Part shown: in pieces, positions 1 through 8,803 of the stretch
Layout of the letters: each line of letters opens with the position of its first letter
How positions within the stretch are numbered: position 1 is the first letter of the stretch
Origin: Comamonadaceae bacterium
Lineage (GTDB): Bacteria; Pseudomonadota; Gammaproteobacteria; Burkholderiales; Burkholderiaceae_C
DNA: 64,000 bases
Assembly: GCA_027486555.1 (NCBI GenBank)
Contig: JAIXOX010000128.1
Location: forward strand, 1 to 64,000
Direction: 5' to 3'
The notes under the pieces: model-generated
What the model was told of the DNA's origin: nothing
Databases searched by the model: none
Seen by the model: only the letters and a program-made list of their open reading frames with translations
Program-made: the position numbers and the translations under genes

Positions 1-103
1 CAATCAGCCTCGTAGTCCCTGATCCACAGTCACTGACAGAGAAGACAAAAGAAACAGAGAGATAGCTGTAAAACAACCGACACCTATTGACAGGTCAATC
101 CAT

Positions 104-463
104 ACCAGGAGCGACGCCATCGCCTCGATGGAGCCCGCAAACCACTACCCATCGCCCCGAGGGCGGGGCTCCTACAAAAAGGCAAGCATTCCTGAAGGAG
201 CTACGCCCTCGTCGCGAAAAGCTTTGCAAGCCACCGAGCATCGCCCCGGGGGCAGGGCCCCCACAAAAGGCAGGTATTTCCCTGTAGGAGCGGCGCCCTC
301 GCCGCGAGGGAGCCCGCAAACCACTACCCATCGCCCCGAGGGCGGGGCGCCTACAAAAAGGCAAGCATTCCTGTAGGAGCGACGCCATCGTCGCGAAAAG
401 CTTTGCAAACCACCACGCATCGCCAAGGCGGTGTGGTTCCCACAAAAGGCGGGCATTTCCCTG
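104..463. repeat. Tandem array of four REP/BIME-like elements (family A)
   Basis: Four imperfect units start near 105, 194, 284 and 373, so the period is about 89-90 bp. Each unit has a left arm like GTAGGAGCGGCGCCCTCGCC and a right arm like CGCCCCGAGGGCGGGGCTCC, so its ends are inverted repeats (GTAGGAGC/GCTCCTAC) with two internal GC hairpins. Units 1 and 3 resemble each other, as do units 2 and 4, which points to duplication of a 179-bp pair. The open frames crossing this array are repeat translations with no credible start. Related elements recur at 38044, 44569, 46319, 54196, 56541 and 57866. Confidence 0.85.
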
Positions 464-693
464 TAGACATGGTCTTATCAACAGGCAAAACAAACACATG
501 GCAAAAAACGGGGGCGATTCAAATCGCATGGGGTCAGATAAGCTGATCTGCATTCGGTGAGGCATAGATCATGTTGTGGACAAGAGCTTGTCGAAATGCC
601 AAAGACCAAGGCAGCAGAATGCAGCGAAAAACTCAATCAGAACTCGGATGAATGACCAACACATCAGGGCGTGAGACATCGTAAAAAAGAACA
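464..693. other. Intergenic region with no recognised gene
   Basis: Between the repeat array and parS I see no credible coding frame, tRNA or clear terminator. A single DnaA-box-like nonamer (TGTGGACAA at 575-583, one mismatch from consensus on the opposite strand) is present, but one box alone is not evidence of oriC. Confidence 0.5.
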
Positions 694-709
694 TGTTTCA
701 CGTGAAACA
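694..709. promoter_or_regulatory. parS: parS centromere site (ParB binding)
   Basis: TGTTTCACGTGAAACA is a perfect 16-bp palindrome and matches the canonical bacterial chromosomal parS sequence. It lies 66 bp upstream of the first exporter gene and about 1.35 kb upstream of parA, in the same region as parB. In the known system ParB loads at parS, spreads as a CTP-dependent clamp, and ParA segregates the origin region. The site therefore suggests this end of the window is near the chromosome origin. Confidence 0.96.
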
Positions 710-774
710 GGAAAAGATAAACCAAAGCGAACATGTGGCATTTACACTCAAGGTCTACTTATCAAAGAGTTCAC

Positions 775-1389
775 ATGTTGGGCATTTCAGATTACGGCGC
801 ATTTTCGGCAACGTTTGTGTTGCTTTTGTTCCTGCCTGGTCCAGGCAATCTGGCGCTGATCACCTCAACCACGATGGGAGGCGTGATGGGCGGTATGGCC
901 TCAATGATGGGCTTGTTAATGGGAGACCAAATTTTGCTGTGGCTCACGGTGGCGGGAGTTGCGGCCATGCTCAAGGCCTATCCATCATTTTTCATGGCCG
1001 TGCAGTACATGGGGGCAGCCTATTTGGTGTGCTTGGGTTACAAGATGATCATGGCCAAGTCGGGCGCAGGGCCGAGCATGAAGATCACGCTTGGACATTA
1101 TTTTCGTGAGACCTTGCTGATCACTTTGCTCAACCCAAAGGCCATTTTGTTTTACTTGGCATTTTTCCCGCAGTTCATTGATCCCGTTCAACACTTGGGC
1201 TGGGTGACTTTTGCGGTGATGGCCATGACCATTGCCAGCTTGGGACTTGTTTATTGTGTCGGTGTGGTGTGGGTCACGCACAAGATGGCAGAGCGCATAC
1301 AAACAAGGCCTCAAGTGGCGGGTTTTTTACAAAAATTGGCGGGCGCTTGCCTGATGGGATTTGGCTTGAAAATGCTGATGGTCAAATGA
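775..1389 (+). CDS. LysE/RhtB family amino-acid exporter (first of two)
   Basis: This is a 204-residue inner-membrane protein of the RhtB/LysE translocator family, which exports amino acids or their derivatives by proton antiport. The N-terminus GISDYGAF, the PGPGNLALITST segment and the LLNPKAILFYLAFFPQFI segment are typical, and about six hydrophobic segments are visible. An upstream in-frame ATG exists at 733, but the start at 775 is preferred because it aligns exactly with the next gene, whose product begins MFFGISDYGAF. The two proteins are clear paralogues, probably from tandem duplication. The substrate cannot be read from the sequence. Confidence 0.9.
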   Translation: MLGISDYGAFSATFVLLLFLPGPGNLALITSTTMGGVMGGMASMMGLLMGDQILLWLTVAGVAAMLKAYPSFFMAVQYMGAAYLVCLGYKMIMAKSGAGPSMKITLGHYFRETLLITLLNPKAILFYLAFFPQFIDPVQHLGWVTFAVMAMTIASLGLVYCVGVVWVTHKMAERIQTRPQVAGFLQKLAGACLMGFGLKMLMVK

Positions 1390-1423
1390 ATCAATCACCT
1401 CAAACCTCAATCGAAAGCCTTCT

Positions 1424-2041
1424 ATGTTTTTTGGTATTTCTGACTATGGTGCCTTTGTGGCCGCGATTGTGTTGTTTCTGGCCATTCCCGGACCGGGAAA
1501 TTTGGCCTTGATCACCTCGACGGGTAAAGGCGGCGTGGCTGGCGGTTTGGGTGCTACTTTGGGCGTGATCGTGGGTGATCAGGTGTTGATGTGGATGGCA
1601 GTGGCCGGTGTGGCGACGGTGTTGGCCACGTATCCAGCCGCTTTTGTGGCCGTGCAATGGATGGGTGCCTTGTATCTGACCTGGCTGGGCTGGAAGCTGT
1701 TGTCCGCCAAGCCGGGTGATGCGCCCGTACTCAACATTCGACCGCGTGATTTTTTTCAGCAAGCGGTGGTCATCACCTTGCTGAATCCGAAAGCCATTGT
1801 GTTTTACATGGCGTTCTTTCCTTTGTTTGTTGATCCACAAACCCACTTGGGGTGGATCAGTTTTGGTGTCATGGCGGCCACCATTGCCGCCTTGACGTTT
1901 TTGTACGGTTTGGGCATGACCTTGTTGACTTACCATTTGGCAGAACGCATGCGCGCAAATCCCCGCGTCGGACGCCTGCTTGAAAAACTGGCGGGTGTTT
2001 TTCTGGTGGGTTTTGGTCTGAAGTTGGCCATTTCCAAATAA
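1424..2041 (+). CDS. LysE/RhtB family amino-acid exporter (second of two)
   Basis: This is a 205-residue multi-pass membrane protein, paralogous along its whole length to the product of 775-1389 (shared GISDYGAF, PGPGNLALITST, LLNPKA and FYMAFFP blocks). The family exports amino acids such as homoserine, threonine or lysine. It starts 34 bp after its paralogue and ends 15 bp before parA, so all three may be co-transcribed. RhtB-type genes near parAB may be positional neighbours only, as no functional link to partitioning is known to me. Confidence 0.9.
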   Translation: MFFGISDYGAFVAAIVLFLAIPGPGNLALITSTGKGGVAGGLGATLGVIVGDQVLMWMAVAGVATVLATYPAAFVAVQWMGALYLTWLGWKLLSAKPGDAPVLNIRPRDFFQQAVVITLLNPKAIVFYMAFFPLFVDPQTHLGWISFGVMAATIAALTFLYGLGMTLLTYHLAERMRANPRVGRLLEKLAGVFLVGFGLKLAISK

Positions 2042-2056
2042 CTCGGACACCTCCTT

Positions 2057-2827
2057 ATGGCCCACATTTTCTGCATTGCCAACCAAAAGGGTGGCGTTGG
2101 CAAAACCACCACCACCGTCAACTTGGCGGCTGGTTTGGCCCAATTGAATCAGCGCGTTTTGCTGGTCGATCTGGACCCACAGGGCAATGCCACCATGGGT
2201 TCGGGCATTGACAAGCGGCAGCTCGAGCTCAGCGTGTATGACGTGTTGCTTGAATCGGCCTCAGTGGCCGAATCGGTCGTCAGGGCCGAAAAATGCGGCT
2301 ACGACGTGCTGAGCGCCAACCGCGAATTGGCCGGTGCCGAAGTCGAGCTGGTGCAACTGACGCACCGTGAACAGCGGCTGAAAGTGGCCTTGCAAGCCGT
2401 TGCTGCCGACTACGATTTTGTGCTGATTGATTGCCCGCCATCCTTGTCCATGCTGACCCTCAATGGTTTGTGCTGTGCCCATGGTGTGATTGTGCCGATG
2501 CAGTGTGAATATTTTGCGCTGGAAGGGCTGACCGATTTGGTCAACACCATCAAGCAGGTGCATGCCAACATGAACAAAGACCTGAAGATCATTGGTTTGT
2601 TGCGGGTGATGTTTGACCCACGCATCACGCTGCAGGTGCAAGTCAGCGACCAGCTCAAGGCCCACTTTGGAGACAAGGTGTTTAACACCGTGATCCCACG
2701 CAATGTGAGATTGGCCGAGGCCCCCAGTTATGGCGTTCCAGGGGTGGTGTTTGATCCTGCGGCCAAAGGCAGTCAGGCCTATGTTGAGTTTGCCCAGGAA
2801 ATGATCCAGCGCGCGCCCGTGCTGTGA
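2057..2827 (+). CDS. parA: Chromosome partitioning ATPase ParA
   Basis: This is a 256-residue Soj/ParA ATPase, the expected length for a chromosomal ParA lacking an N-terminal DNA-binding domain. The deviant Walker A is KGGVGKTT (residues 11-18), with the signature lysine K11. Walker A' is LLVDLDPQGNAT (about 35-46), and Walker B follows in FVLIDCPPSLSMLT. ATP-bound ParA dimers bind DNA non-specifically and are released by ParB, which moves the parS complex. A perfect parS site lies upstream and parB follows after one intervening hydrolase gene. Confidence 0.97.
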   Translation: MAHIFCIANQKGGVGKTTTTVNLAAGLAQLNQRVLLVDLDPQGNATMGSGIDKRQLELSVYDVLLESASVAESVVRAEKCGYDVLSANRELAGAEVELVQLTHREQRLKVALQAVAADYDFVLIDCPPSLSMLTLNGLCCAHGVIVPMQCEYFALEGLTDLVNTIKQVHANMNKDLKIIGLLRVMFDPRITLQVQVSDQLKAHFGDKVFNTVIPRNVRLAEAPSYGVPGVVFDPAAKGSQAYVEFAQEMIQRAPVL

Positions 2828-2830
2828 TCG

Positions 2831-3433
2831 GTGTCAGTGGCCATGGTCATGAACACTTTGAGCGAAGGCGCACGCCTTGATGTGCGACCCGAGGCTGAGC
2901 CCGTCAACGTGCTGATCTTGCCAGGCTGGCAAGGCAGTGGCCCTGGGCATTGGCAAATGCTTTGGGCCCAAGGTCATGGCTATACCGTGGTGGAACAAAA
3001 CGATTGGTGCAGGCCTCGCCGTGGTGATTGGCTTGCGCGCTTGGACGAAGTGATTGGCGATGCACCGGGTCCTGTGGTGTTGGTTGCACACAGTTTGGGC
3101 TGTATTTTGGTCGCCGCTTGGGCTTCGTTTTCACGCCACACGGCGCGTGTGCGGGGGGCCTTGCTGGTTGCGCCTGGCGATGTGGAGGCACTTGAGCACC
3201 GGGAGCGCTTGCCAGGTTGGGCGCCCATCGTGCGCCTTCCTTTGCCATTTCCGAGTATTTTGGTAGGCAGTCAGAACGATCCTCATTGCCGGACCGACCG
3301 CGCCCAGGAGATGGCCGAAAATTGGGGTTCGCAATGGCTCAATTGCGGACCTTTTGGACACCTTAACGCCGACGCATCTTTGGGCGATTGGCCACAAGGT
3401 CATGCGCTTTTGCAATCCCTTTTGAAAGAATGA
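2831..3433 (+). CDS. RBBP9/YdeN-type serine hydrolase between parA and parB
   Basis: This is a 200-residue alpha/beta hydrolase of the small RBBP9/YdeN family (DUF1234-like). The N-terminal LILPGWQGSGPGHWQ is characteristic. The nucleophile elbow AHSLG puts the serine at residue 88, the acid is probably D150 in GSQNDPHC, and the base H177 is in GHLN. The GTG start is at 2831, 3 bp after the parA stop, with in-frame ATGs at 2843 and 2849 as alternatives. The stop overlaps the parB start region, so it is translationally embedded in the partition operon. The substrate is unknown. Confidence 0.85.
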   Translation: MSVAMVMNTLSEGARLDVRPEAEPVNVLILPGWQGSGPGHWQMLWAQGHGYTVVEQNDWCRPRRGDWLARLDEVIGDAPGPVVLVAHSLGCILVAAWASFSRHTARVRGALLVAPGDVEALEHRERLPGWAPIVRLPLPFPSILVGSQNDPHCRTDRAQEMAENWGSQWLNCGPFGHLNADASLGDWPQGHALLQSLLKE

Positions 3434-3435
3434 CC

Positions 3436-4353
3436 ATGGTCACCAAAAAACCCAAAGGCCTTGGCCGTGGACTGGAAGCCTTGCTGGGCCCCAAGGTGTC
3501 AGATGCACCGCTTGAGGCCGATACCGGCATGCCCCATCAGCTCAGACTCGACCAAATGGTGGCGGGCATGTACCAGCCTCGAACGCGCATGGACGAAGGT
3601 GCGCTGTACGAACTGGCCGAGTCCATCAAGGCGCAAGGCATCATGCAGCCGATTTTGGTGCGACAACTCACCGAGGGCGACAACGCCGGCAAATACGAGA
3701 TCATTGCCGGCGAGCGGCGCTTTCGCGCCTCGCGCCTGGCCGGTCTGGAGTCGGTGCCTGTGCTCGTGCGGGATGTGCCCAACGAGGCCGCTGCGGCCAT
3801 GGCGCTCATTGAAAACATCCAGCGAGAAGACCTCAATCCCCTGGAGGAAGCCCAAGGCCTGCAAAGATTGGTCAAAGAATTTGGGCTGACTCACGAGGCG
3901 GCCGCCCAAGCCGTTGGGCGTTCGCGCAGCGCGGCCAGCAATTTGCTTCGATTGCTCAATCTGGCCGACCCGGTGCAAAGCATGCTCATGGCCGGGGATC
4001 TCGACATGGGCCACGCCAGGGCCTTGTTGGCCTTGGACAAGGCCCATCAAATCACAGCGGCCAATCAGATTGCGGCCAAAAAGCTCTCGGTCAGAGAGAC
4101 CGAGGTGTTGGTCAAAAAGCTGGGCAACGACGCGAATCCGGCACCCCGAAAAGCGAACGCAGAAAAGTCGGGTGACATCCGGCGGGTCGAAGAAGAGCTG
4201 TCAGATGCCCTGATGGCTCAGGTCGAAGTGCGCATCAAAAAGCGGGTCAAACGCATGGGCAAGATGCAGGAGATGGGTGAGCTGAGCATCCAGTTTGGCT
4301 CGCTCGACGAGCTCAATGGTTTGATCGACCGGTTGCGTGGACAAAGCAGCTGA
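3436..4353 (+). CDS. parB: Chromosome partitioning protein ParB
   Basis: This is a 305-residue Spo0J/ParB CTPase and parS-binding protein. The N-terminal KGLGRGLEALLG is the ParA-stimulating peptide. The CTP-binding region contains GERR in IIAGERRFRA and the ENIQREDLNPLEEA block, and a helix-turn-helix (LTHEAAAQAVGRSRSAASN) follows, then a C-terminal dimerisation region. The start at 3436 is favoured because GAAAG (3424-3428) is 7 bp upstream. The in-frame ATG at 3430 would overlap the hydrolase stop but has no suitably placed ribosome-binding site. Confidence 0.96.
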   Translation: MVTKKPKGLGRGLEALLGPKVSDAPLEADTGMPHQLRLDQMVAGMYQPRTRMDEGALYELAESIKAQGIMQPILVRQLTEGDNAGKYEIIAGERRFRASRLAGLESVPVLVRDVPNEAAAAMALIENIQREDLNPLEEAQGLQRLVKEFGLTHEAAAQAVGRSRSAASNLLRLLNLADPVQSMLMAGDLDMGHARALLALDKAHQITAANQIAAKKLSVRETEVLVKKLGNDANPAPRKANAEKSGDIRRVEEELSDALMAQVEVRIKKRVKRMGKMQEMGELSIQFGSLDELNGLIDRLRGQSS

Positions 4354-4359
4354 AGCCCC

Positions 4360-6099
4360 ATGTTGAGAAAGGGTGCTTCATCGTTGCCTGCCGGTGCGGA
4401 TGCCGACGGCAAAACTTTGTTTTCCAGGGAAAACCTGCTGGTCATTTTTTTGCTGGCCATCGGGCTGAGCTCCTTGCTTTTTTTCATCATCCCGCCGGGG
4501 TATTACGATCGGCGCGTCAATTTGGCGTGCACGGTGTTGATGGTGGCTTTGGTACCCCTGGCTTACCAGCCGCGTTTTTTTGCAGCCGTTGTGCATGGTG
4601 CCGCATTGATCAGCGCCACCATGGTCACCTACATTGCCATGGCGTCTGGGGGCGTCAATTCCATGGGCATGGTGTGGCTCAATGTGCTGTCGGTGCCGGT
4701 GCTGCTGCTGCTAGGCCCCCTGGCCACCTTGATCTGGATTGTCATTTCCTTGTCGCTCACGGCGGGTTTGCTGGTGGCCACCTTGAACGGCTGGACGGCT
4801 GTGTATGTTCAGATCACGCAACAGGCCGTGCCCTGGTCTTTGATGAACAATGCTTTGGTCGCTGGCAATTTGATGCTGGCTGTTTTTTTGTACGATCATT
4901 TGCACGACAGGCAGCGTCAGCAACTGGATCGAGGAAACGAAGAACTCAAGGCCACGCACCAGGCCTTGTTGCAGGCACAGGCGCACAAAGATGAATTTGT
5001 GGCGGCGGTTGGGCATGAGCTGCGCACGCCCATGAACGCCATCCTGGGTTTTAACGGGGTGTTGCGTCAGGAGTTGGCGGATCACCCTGATCAGGTGGAA
5101 GTGGTAGACCACATACGCCGCTCCACCATGCACTTGTTGCAAGTGGTCAACGACATTCTGGATTTTTCGCAACTGCAGGCCGGAAAATTGTTGGTCCACA
5201 CGGTGGATTTTGATGTGGAGCCGCTCATGCAAGAAGCCTTGCAAACGCACAAGACCCGTGCCCAGGAAAAAGGCTTGACCTGGACAGGCCAGATTTCAGA
5301 CGGTGTGCCAAAACGGGTGCATGCAGACCGCCAGCGGCTGCTTCAAATATTGCGCAATTTGCTCGACAACGCCTTGAAATTCACCGATCAAGGAACGGTC
5401 CAGTTGTGCATTGCAGTGCAATCGGGCCAATTGCGCTTTGAGCTCACCGACACAGGTCGCGGCATAGCGCTAGCAGAGCATCGCCAGATTTTCAAACGGT
5501 TTGAACATGCCAACATACAAACCACCCGCGCGTATGGTGGAACAGGGCTGGGCTTGTCCATTTGCGAGAAGCTGGTGAACTTGCAGGGGGGGCAGATCGG
5601 GCTTCGAAGTGAGCCTGGTCATGGCGCCACATTCTGGTTCCAAATACCCCTTCAAGCCGCAAGCACGCCCTCAGAAGCGAACCCCCAATCTTCGGCCAGT
5701 TTGCAAGATGAGGCCTTGCGCATGCTGGTGGTCGATGACAACCCGATGAACCTCATGGTGGCGCGTTTGCAGCTCAAAAAATGCTGGCCCAAAGCGCAGA
5801 TCGTCACCGCAGACGGGGCTGCACAAGCGCTGAACTTGTTGGACAGCCAAAGCTTTGACATTGCCTTGGTCGACATGATCATGCCCGAGATGGATGGCAT
5901 GCAATTGACCGCACAAATCCGGAAACAATTTCCGGCCATCACGGCCCGCATGCCCATTTTGGCGCTCACGGCCAACACCAATCCGGTCGACCGACAACGC
6001 TGCCTAGATGCTGGCATGGATGAGGTACTGGACAAACCCATGGACACCGAGGTTCTGGTCAGCTGTGTGAGTCGCCACATTCGAAAAGCGAGGGCCTGA
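4360..6099 (+). CDS. Membrane hybrid histidine kinase with receiver domain (first)
   Basis: This is a 579-residue hybrid sensor kinase. About the first 180 residues form several hydrophobic segments with no recognisable periplasmic sensor. They are followed by a HisKA domain with phospho-acceptor H219 (GHELRTPMNAILGF), a HATPase_c domain with the N box LLDNALKF and G boxes DTGRGIA and GGTGLGLSI, and a C-terminal receiver with D505 (LVDMIMPEMDG). It begins 6 bp after parB. The next gene encodes a paralogue of the same architecture. No output DNA-binding domain is attached, so phosphate probably goes to a separate regulator or phosphotransfer protein. Confidence 0.92.
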   Translation: MLRKGASSLPAGADADGKTLFSRENLLVIFLLAIGLSSLLFFIIPPGYYDRRVNLACTVLMVALVPLAYQPRFFAAVVHGAALISATMVTYIAMASGGVNSMGMVWLNVLSVPVLLLLGPLATLIWIVISLSLTAGLLVATLNGWTAVYVQITQQAVPWSLMNNALVAGNLMLAVFLYDHLHDRQRQQLDRGNEELKATHQALLQAQAHKDEFVAAVGHELRTPMNAILGFNGVLRQELADHPDQVEVVDHIRRSTMHLLQVVNDILDFSQLQAGKLLVHTVDFDVEPLMQEALQTHKTRAQEKGLTWTGQISDGVPKRVHADRQRLLQILRNLLDNALKFTDQGTVQLCIAVQSGQLRFELTDTGRGIALAEHRQIFKRFEHANIQTTRAYGGTGLGLSICEKLVNLQGGQIGLRSEPGHGATFWFQIPLQAASTPSEANPQSSASLQDEALRMLVVDDNPMNLMVARLQLKKCWPKAQIVTADGAAQALNLLDSQSFDIALVDMIMPEMDGMQLTAQIRKQFPAITARMPILALTANTNPVDRQRCLDAGMDEVLDKPMDTEVLVSCVSRHIRKARA

Positions 6100-6102
6100 G
6101 CT

Positions 6103-7851
6103 GTGCACCAAGACAAGGCCGACCCTTCACGGTTTGAGCAAATCGTCGCCCGACTGCCTGCAAGCTACCGACAGGGGAAGATGCCCTATGTGTTTTTATT
6201 TGGTCTTTTGATCATTGGCGTGCTCTTGCTGCATGTGGTGACAAACCTGCAACAGGCGGCAACGCCCGTGTTTTTGTTGATGGCCGTCATCTTGATGCTG
6301 CTGCTGGTGTTGATTCACCATGGGATGCCCCTGAATTGGGCGGTGCACATCGGCACTGCCACCAGCTTGTTGGTGCTGGCCTATGCCGCTTGGACAACAG
6401 GAGGCGTTTCATCGCCACGCTTGGCCTGGATGCTGGTGCTGCCCTTGATGCCGTTTTACATCGTGGGTCGTCAAGCCGGGGCTGTCTGGTTGGTGTTGGT
6501 GTGGCTGGCGCAGTTGAGCCTGGGCTGGGCCAATTTGGCGGGATGGACACCACCGCATGTCTTGGGCGTCGAGCATGCGGTGTCGTCTTGGATGACGTTC
6601 AGTTTGGTGACTGGGGTGCTGGTCATTGTGCCGTTGATCTATGACCGCTTGTACCAAGCCACCTTGAGCAAAAGCCTTCGTTACCAAACCGAGCTCGAAA
6701 CCAAGCGCCACGAATTGGAGATGGCCTTGAAGATGCGCGAGCATTTCATTGCCAACGTCAGCCATGAGTTGCGCACACCCATGAATGCCATCTTGGGCTT
6801 CAACGCGCTGCTGCTGTCCCGGGTCCGGGACAAACCCGAGGCGGTCAAAGTCCTCAACCACACCCACCAATCGGCCGATCACTTGATGACCGTGATCAAC
6901 GACATCCTGGACTATTCCCAGCTGCAGGCCGGTCAACTGGTCACCCACCCCGAAACCTTTGAGCTGCGAAAAACAGTGGAGCATGCCTTCGAACTGTTCA
7001 AACCGCGCGTGAAAAGCATGGACATCGATTACCGCTTGGTGCTCGACGATGCGCTGCCCATATGGGTGCAAACCGACCGCCACCGCCTGATGCAGGTGTT
7101 GGTCAATTTGTTGGGCAATGCCCTCAAGTTCACCCACCAGGGTGCGGTGCAACTGCAGGTGCGTTGGCAAACCCCCGGGGTGGAGTTTTCGGTCAAAGAC
7201 ACAGGCATTGGCATCGCCAAGGAAAGGCAAGCCCAAATTTTCAAGCGCTTTAGCCAAGCCGAAAGTGATACACAAACGCTGTACGGCGGCAATGGCCTGG
7301 GCTTGGCCATCTCGCAAAAACTGGCCCACTTGCTCGGGGGCGAAATCGGCTTTGAAAGCAAACCAGGCGAGGGGTCAAGGTTTTGGTTGCGCTTGCCCCT
7401 GACGGCCGTGGAGGCTCCGGGTAAAAAGTTGTCTTCGGTGCATCTGCGCTTGCTCAGTTCAGACAAGGCCTGGACTTTTTTGGTCGCCGATGACCACCCG
7501 GTCAACCGCTTGCTGCTCAAGAAGGTCTTGCAAAACGCCTGGCCACGCTGTGTGGTACTTGAAGCGGTGGACGGACAAGACACGCTCGACACCTTGCACC
7601 AAGAACAGGTGGACCTGGTGCTCATGGACATGGTCATGCCCATCATGGATGGCATTGACGCGACACGCGTCATTCGGCAGCACCCCCTGACGCGTGTGCG
7701 TGACGTGCCGGTGCTGGGACTGACAGCCAATGTGAACCCCTTGGATCTGGCCGCTTTCAAATCGGCAGGCCTGAGCGACGTCATGCTCAAACCTTTTGAG
7801 CCGGCCGTGTTGTGCAGCAAGATCGAGCAATGCCTGATGGGGGGCACATAA
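6103..7851 (+). CDS. Membrane hybrid histidine kinase with receiver domain (second)
   Basis: This 582-residue protein has the same layout as its upstream neighbour: a hydrophobic N-terminal half, HisKA with H221 (SHELRTPMNAILGF), HATPase_c (LLGNALKF, DTGIGIA, GNGLGLAI) and a receiver with D509 (LMDMVMPIMDG). It starts with GTG 3 bp after the previous stop, so the pair is certainly one transcriptional unit. An in-frame ATG at 6181 would remove a short hydrophilic tail. The tandem suggests duplication followed by divergence of the sensory membrane part. The signal and the target are not evident. Confidence 0.9.
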   Translation: MHQDKADPSRFEQIVARLPASYRQGKMPYVFLFGLLIIGVLLLHVVTNLQQAATPVFLLMAVILMLLLVLIHHGMPLNWAVHIGTATSLLVLAYAAWTTGGVSSPRLAWMLVLPLMPFYIVGRQAGAVWLVLVWLAQLSLGWANLAGWTPPHVLGVEHAVSSWMTFSLVTGVLVIVPLIYDRLYQATLSKSLRYQTELETKRHELEMALKMREHFIANVSHELRTPMNAILGFNALLLSRVRDKPEAVKVLNHTHQSADHLMTVINDILDYSQLQAGQLVTHPETFELRKTVEHAFELFKPRVKSMDIDYRLVLDDALPIWVQTDRHRLMQVLVNLLGNALKFTHQGAVQLQVRWQTPGVEFSVKDTGIGIAKERQAQIFKRFSQAESDTQTLYGGNGLGLAISQKLAHLLGGEIGFESKPGEGSRFWLRLPLTAVEAPGKKLSSVHLRLLSSDKAWTFLVADDHPVNRLLLKKVLQNAWPRCVVLEAVDGQDTLDTLHQEQVDLVLMDMVMPIMDGIDATRVIRQHPLTRVRDVPVLGLTANVNPLDLAAFKSAGLSDVMLKPFEPAVLCSKIEQCLMGGT

Positions 7852-7921
7852 AAAGGGGACGGCCGTTCGCATCCTTGGTATTGAGGAGGATGTAAACCCG
7901 CTGGGCCCCCGTGCCGGATCG

Positions 7922-8698
7922 ATGTTTAATTCGAAAATACCCATCAGCCAAAAAGAGGTGCCCGTGTACCTGACAGGAAAACAAACCACCTTGCTCGGCC
8001 AGATCATGCAAACCCTGGCCGAACCGCACGAAGAAACCGAGATCCGCGAGATCATGGGCGATTTGGTCATGCAGCTGCTCGGTGCGCAGTATTACGCCAG
8101 CTTTGTCTGGCAGCCAGGCAGCCAGATTTTTGCCCAGCCCATCCAAATCAACATGGACCCCCTGAATTTGCGGGCCTACGAAACTTATTACCAGTTCCAT
8201 GACCCGATCACACCGCTCATGCAGCGTTACCAGGTGGCGGTGCGTGCCACCGATGTGTTGCCCGTCGAAGAATTGAAGAAAACCGAGTTTTTCAACGATT
8301 TTCTGAACAAGGATGGCCTGTATTGGGGTGTGAACCTGTACGCCTGGCACCAGGGCCAAAACCTGGGTGACATGCGCATCTGGCGTGACAAGCGCCGGGA
8401 CAACTTCACACCCGACGAGATGCGTTTGCTCGACATGCTGCAACCGGCTTTTGTGACGGCGCTGGCGCGTGCACAAAGGTCCAGTCAGCCTGCCACCTTG
8501 ACCTTGAACACCTTGTCGCAACGCTTGACCACGCGCGAGCAAGACACCGCCCGCTTGGTCATGTTGGGCATGACCGACAAGGAAATTGCCCGGGCGCTTC
8601 ACATTTCCACCACCACCGTGCGCACCCACCTGGAAAACGCGTTTCGCAAAGTTGGCGTGAGCAACCGGGCTGCGTTGGTGCACAAACTCCGGCCATGA
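7922..8698 (+). CDS. LuxR-type transcriptional regulator (copy 1)
   Basis: This is a 258-residue regulator with an N-terminal ligand-sensing-like domain (about 25-190) and a C-terminal LuxR/GerE helix-turn-helix (about 200-256; LTTREQDTARLVMLGMTDKEIA, then TVRTHLENAFRKVGV). The N-terminal half has the Y-x3-F-x-DPITP block and FFNDFL-x4-LYWGV seen in many LuxR proteins with no known acyl-homoserine-lactone ligand. No luxI-type synthase is in the window, so it would be an orphan regulator. It sits 106 bp upstream of a Tat-exported amidase on the same strand. A paralogue at 11655 also neighbours an amidase gene. Confidence 0.87.
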   Translation: MFNSKIPISQKEVPVYLTGKQTTLLGQIMQTLAEPHEETEIREIMGDLVMQLLGAQYYASFVWQPGSQIFAQPIQINMDPLNLRAYETYYQFHDPITPLMQRYQVAVRATDVLPVEELKKTEFFNDFLNKDGLYWGVNLYAWHQGQNLGDMRIWRDKRRDNFTPDEMRLLDMLQPAFVTALARAQRSSQPATLTLNTLSQRLTTREQDTARLVMLGMTDKEIARALHISTTTVRTHLENAFRKVGVSNRAALVHKLRP

Positions 8699-8803
8699 AG
8701 GGCATGCAGGCATCCTGCAAATCAAGGATGTTCCCTCACCCGCCGCGTCTCTAGCATGGTGTTCACGCCCATTCAGGCGTTTCAACCCAAAAAGGAGACC
8801 TCC

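Noticed and set aside
87-565. Open frames across the first repeat array
   Set aside because: They are translations of tandem repeat units with no ribosome-binding site and no conserved family.
575-583. DnaA-box-like nonamer
   Set aside because: A single imperfect box without a cluster or AT-rich unwinding element is not evidence of oriC in this window.
7882-7895. Start-stop element GAGGAGG-ATG-TAA before the first LuxR gene
   Set aside because: The ribosome-binding site touches the ATG, so spacing is unsuitable, and no conservation can be shown.
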